From Macrocystis pyrifera (taxonomy: Eukaryota; Sar; Phaeophyceae; Laminariales; Laminariaceae), in NCBI GenBank assembly GCA_031763025.1, contig JASSKH010000038.1, positions 3,513,001 to 3,577,000 of the forward strand: a stretch of DNA of 64,000 nt, given 5' to 3'. Of this stretch, positions 62,476 to 64,000 are shown piece by piece; positions within the stretch are counted from its first letter, which is position 1; the number at the start of each line of letters is the position of its first letter. Both the position numbers and the translations under genes were made by a program. The notes under the pieces were generated by a model that made no database searches, was not told the DNA's origin, and was given only the letters and a program-made list of their open reading frames with translations.

Positions 62476-64000
62476 GAGTCACCAGACATTTCGGTACCTG
62501 GTATTCTCTATGAGGCTGAACATGTTCGCTTGAGGAGCTGTCCATCATGCCACCCAGCCTGAAAACAAAACGCGTGCCACGACGAGGGTAGCACTCCTTC
62601 TCCAAAATGTTTATGACTGTCCGTGGGACTCCTTTAACCCAATAATATCATCGGCAGAATGTCATCAGAGTGTTTTTCGTTAATATTTCGACATACACTT
62701 ACTATTCGTAGCCTGCAGGGTCGTTTTTTTCGGGCAGCACTTTTTTTTCAAGCTTTTCTCACCATCAGTTTTTGGGTGAGTTATAGAATAGAGCCGCCAT
62801 AGAATCATAAAAGCAAGATTTTCTCACAGTAAACTTCAGATAATCTTATTAATAGATGCTACCCCAACAAAGAAACACGTGGAGGAAACGAATCAAGATG
62901 AGAACAATCCCAAGGGCTCATCCCACGGTGGGTAGTAGGCCTTGCGCTGTTTTGTACCAGGTGGTCTATGGCTCAATACTTTCTGACCGGTTGAGCTCCT
63001 CCAGTGACCAACTACCGGTTAGCGTCATACTTTTACTTAAAAAGTAGTATACCAGGTACCTCTTTTGTATCACGAGTCATGATTCCAGCATACTCCACCG
63101 GTCCGCACATCTCCGTCCCAAGCAGCGCTCCATGCTACTAAGCATTTTCTAGAGGCTGCCATGCTGTACGCTTACTACGTACCGTGCTGGAAACTGTGAT
63201 CACGACAGACTGTGGGCCGCTGCTGCTGTTGCCTATTTTTGCTGGAAACGTCCCTATTTTGTTGTGTCGGTACCATGTGGATGGTAGCGTCAACCCCGTC
63301 TGCTCTCTCTCTCTCTCGTGGGCTGAGTATAAATACATCTGAAATAGGCTATTAATACCAGGCATGATACACAGCAAACACTCGTTACATCTGTGCTTCG
63401 TTCAAGAATGTGTTGAGGGAGAGAAACACTCGGGAACAACAGGGGCTCTACTGTATATAGGTACATACAGTGGCGTAGGTGTGGCGCCTACTTTTTCTCA
63501 GGTTCCTAATGTATAAAAACAAAGCTGAGTGGATACTATCACCGTGGCCCCTAATATATAGTCCCAAAACGGGGGGAGAGAGGCTTCCCAATGTATTTAT
63601 GAAGAATAATAATGTAGTATCGATGGGGACCCTACCATCAACCACACCTTTTCCACAGACGACATTTTCGATGCACGGGGTGGTTCTTGATGTACACGCA
63701 CCAAGGTGGGCGTTCCGGGAATATCATGGGCTTATTCACCATGGGCTTCCGTGATATTGATATAACAATGAGTCAGTATTCCCATAGCCTAATGTCATGG
63801 TGCCTCATAGAGGGGAGGACACAGGGATGTCGACGCTGGCCTGAGCACACGTCTTCTTGGTAAAGCTCTTCTTGTTGCTTATCTCATGGCGAGCTCAATT
63901 AGGGTACAGGAACAGAGTGAGATCGAGAGGGGATAGTTAAGTACCAGACTGTCCCCTGAAATATGCATCTTCACATATGTACCATCTACTGAGACGTTTC
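62476..64000. other. No gene recognised
   Basis: Unique-looking sequence with only short frames. TACCWGGTA motifs are at 62495-62503 and 63050-63058. A short (CT)n is at 63301-63317. Nothing else could be supported. Confidence 0.45.

Overview
This window is nuclear DNA of a eukaryote, most likely a protist or alga; I cannot name the species. The evidence is an intronless divergent pair of core histone genes (H2A and H2B), candidate short exons with GT...AG borders, Pol III-type SINEs, a Ty1/copia retrotransposon, a non-LTR (LINE) retrotransposon, hAT-like, mariner-like and piggyBac-like non-autonomous DNA elements, and a TTAGGG-type interstitial repeat. The histones would fit a stramenopile alga, but that is a guess. 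Only H2A (6463-6837, minus) and H2B (7222-7581, plus) are confident protein-coding genes. They share a 384-bp promoter, and each has the same 19-nt hairpin 75-90 nt after its stop codon, a likely histone mRNA 3'-end signal.

Most of the remainder is repeats. From 0 to 5 kb there are retroelement fragments and unrecognised DNA. From 8.7 to 20.6 kb there is a chain of mini- and midi-satellites (8.76-9.65, 11.4-12.06, 12.25-13.2, 13.46-13.93, 14.78-14.96, 19.3-20.6 kb) with MITEs and SINEs among them. From 20.7 to 29 kb the sequence is low complexity (purine tracts, CAG, CCAAG, CAGG, long poly-C). From 25.8 to 40.2 kb on the minus strand, several short acidic-peptide exons with good splice borders suggest one or more intron-rich genes whose introns are filled with MITEs. 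From 29.8 to 46 kb MITEs are very dense and often nested. From 52.4 to 61.6 kb lies one large nested composite: a 5'-truncated LINE on the plus strand, split by a 6.2-kb rearranged copia element on the minus strand and again by a tRNA-derived SINE inside the reverse-transcriptase coding region.

Four patterns tie the window together. (1) A LINE and a second retroelement family (called S3 here) both end in GAGTAC followed by poly-C, and their 5'-truncated copies mostly start next to another poly-C tract, so insertion seems aimed at poly-C. (2) The 9-mer TACCAGGTA/TACCTGGTA occurs 20 times where about 0.5 is expected. Comparison with uninterrupted repeat copies shows it is an inserted CCWGG plus a duplicated TA, which looks like a transposon excision footprint. 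(3) A 1454-bp hAT-like element with perfect ends sits inside a MITE and itself carries a SINE. (4) MITE family A (TA target, termini TTACGGGG/CCCCGTAA) has more than 20 copies here.

Family names used below are local labels: S1, S2 (tRNA-headed SINEs), S3 (poly-C retroelement), MITE A, B, E and G, and element D.
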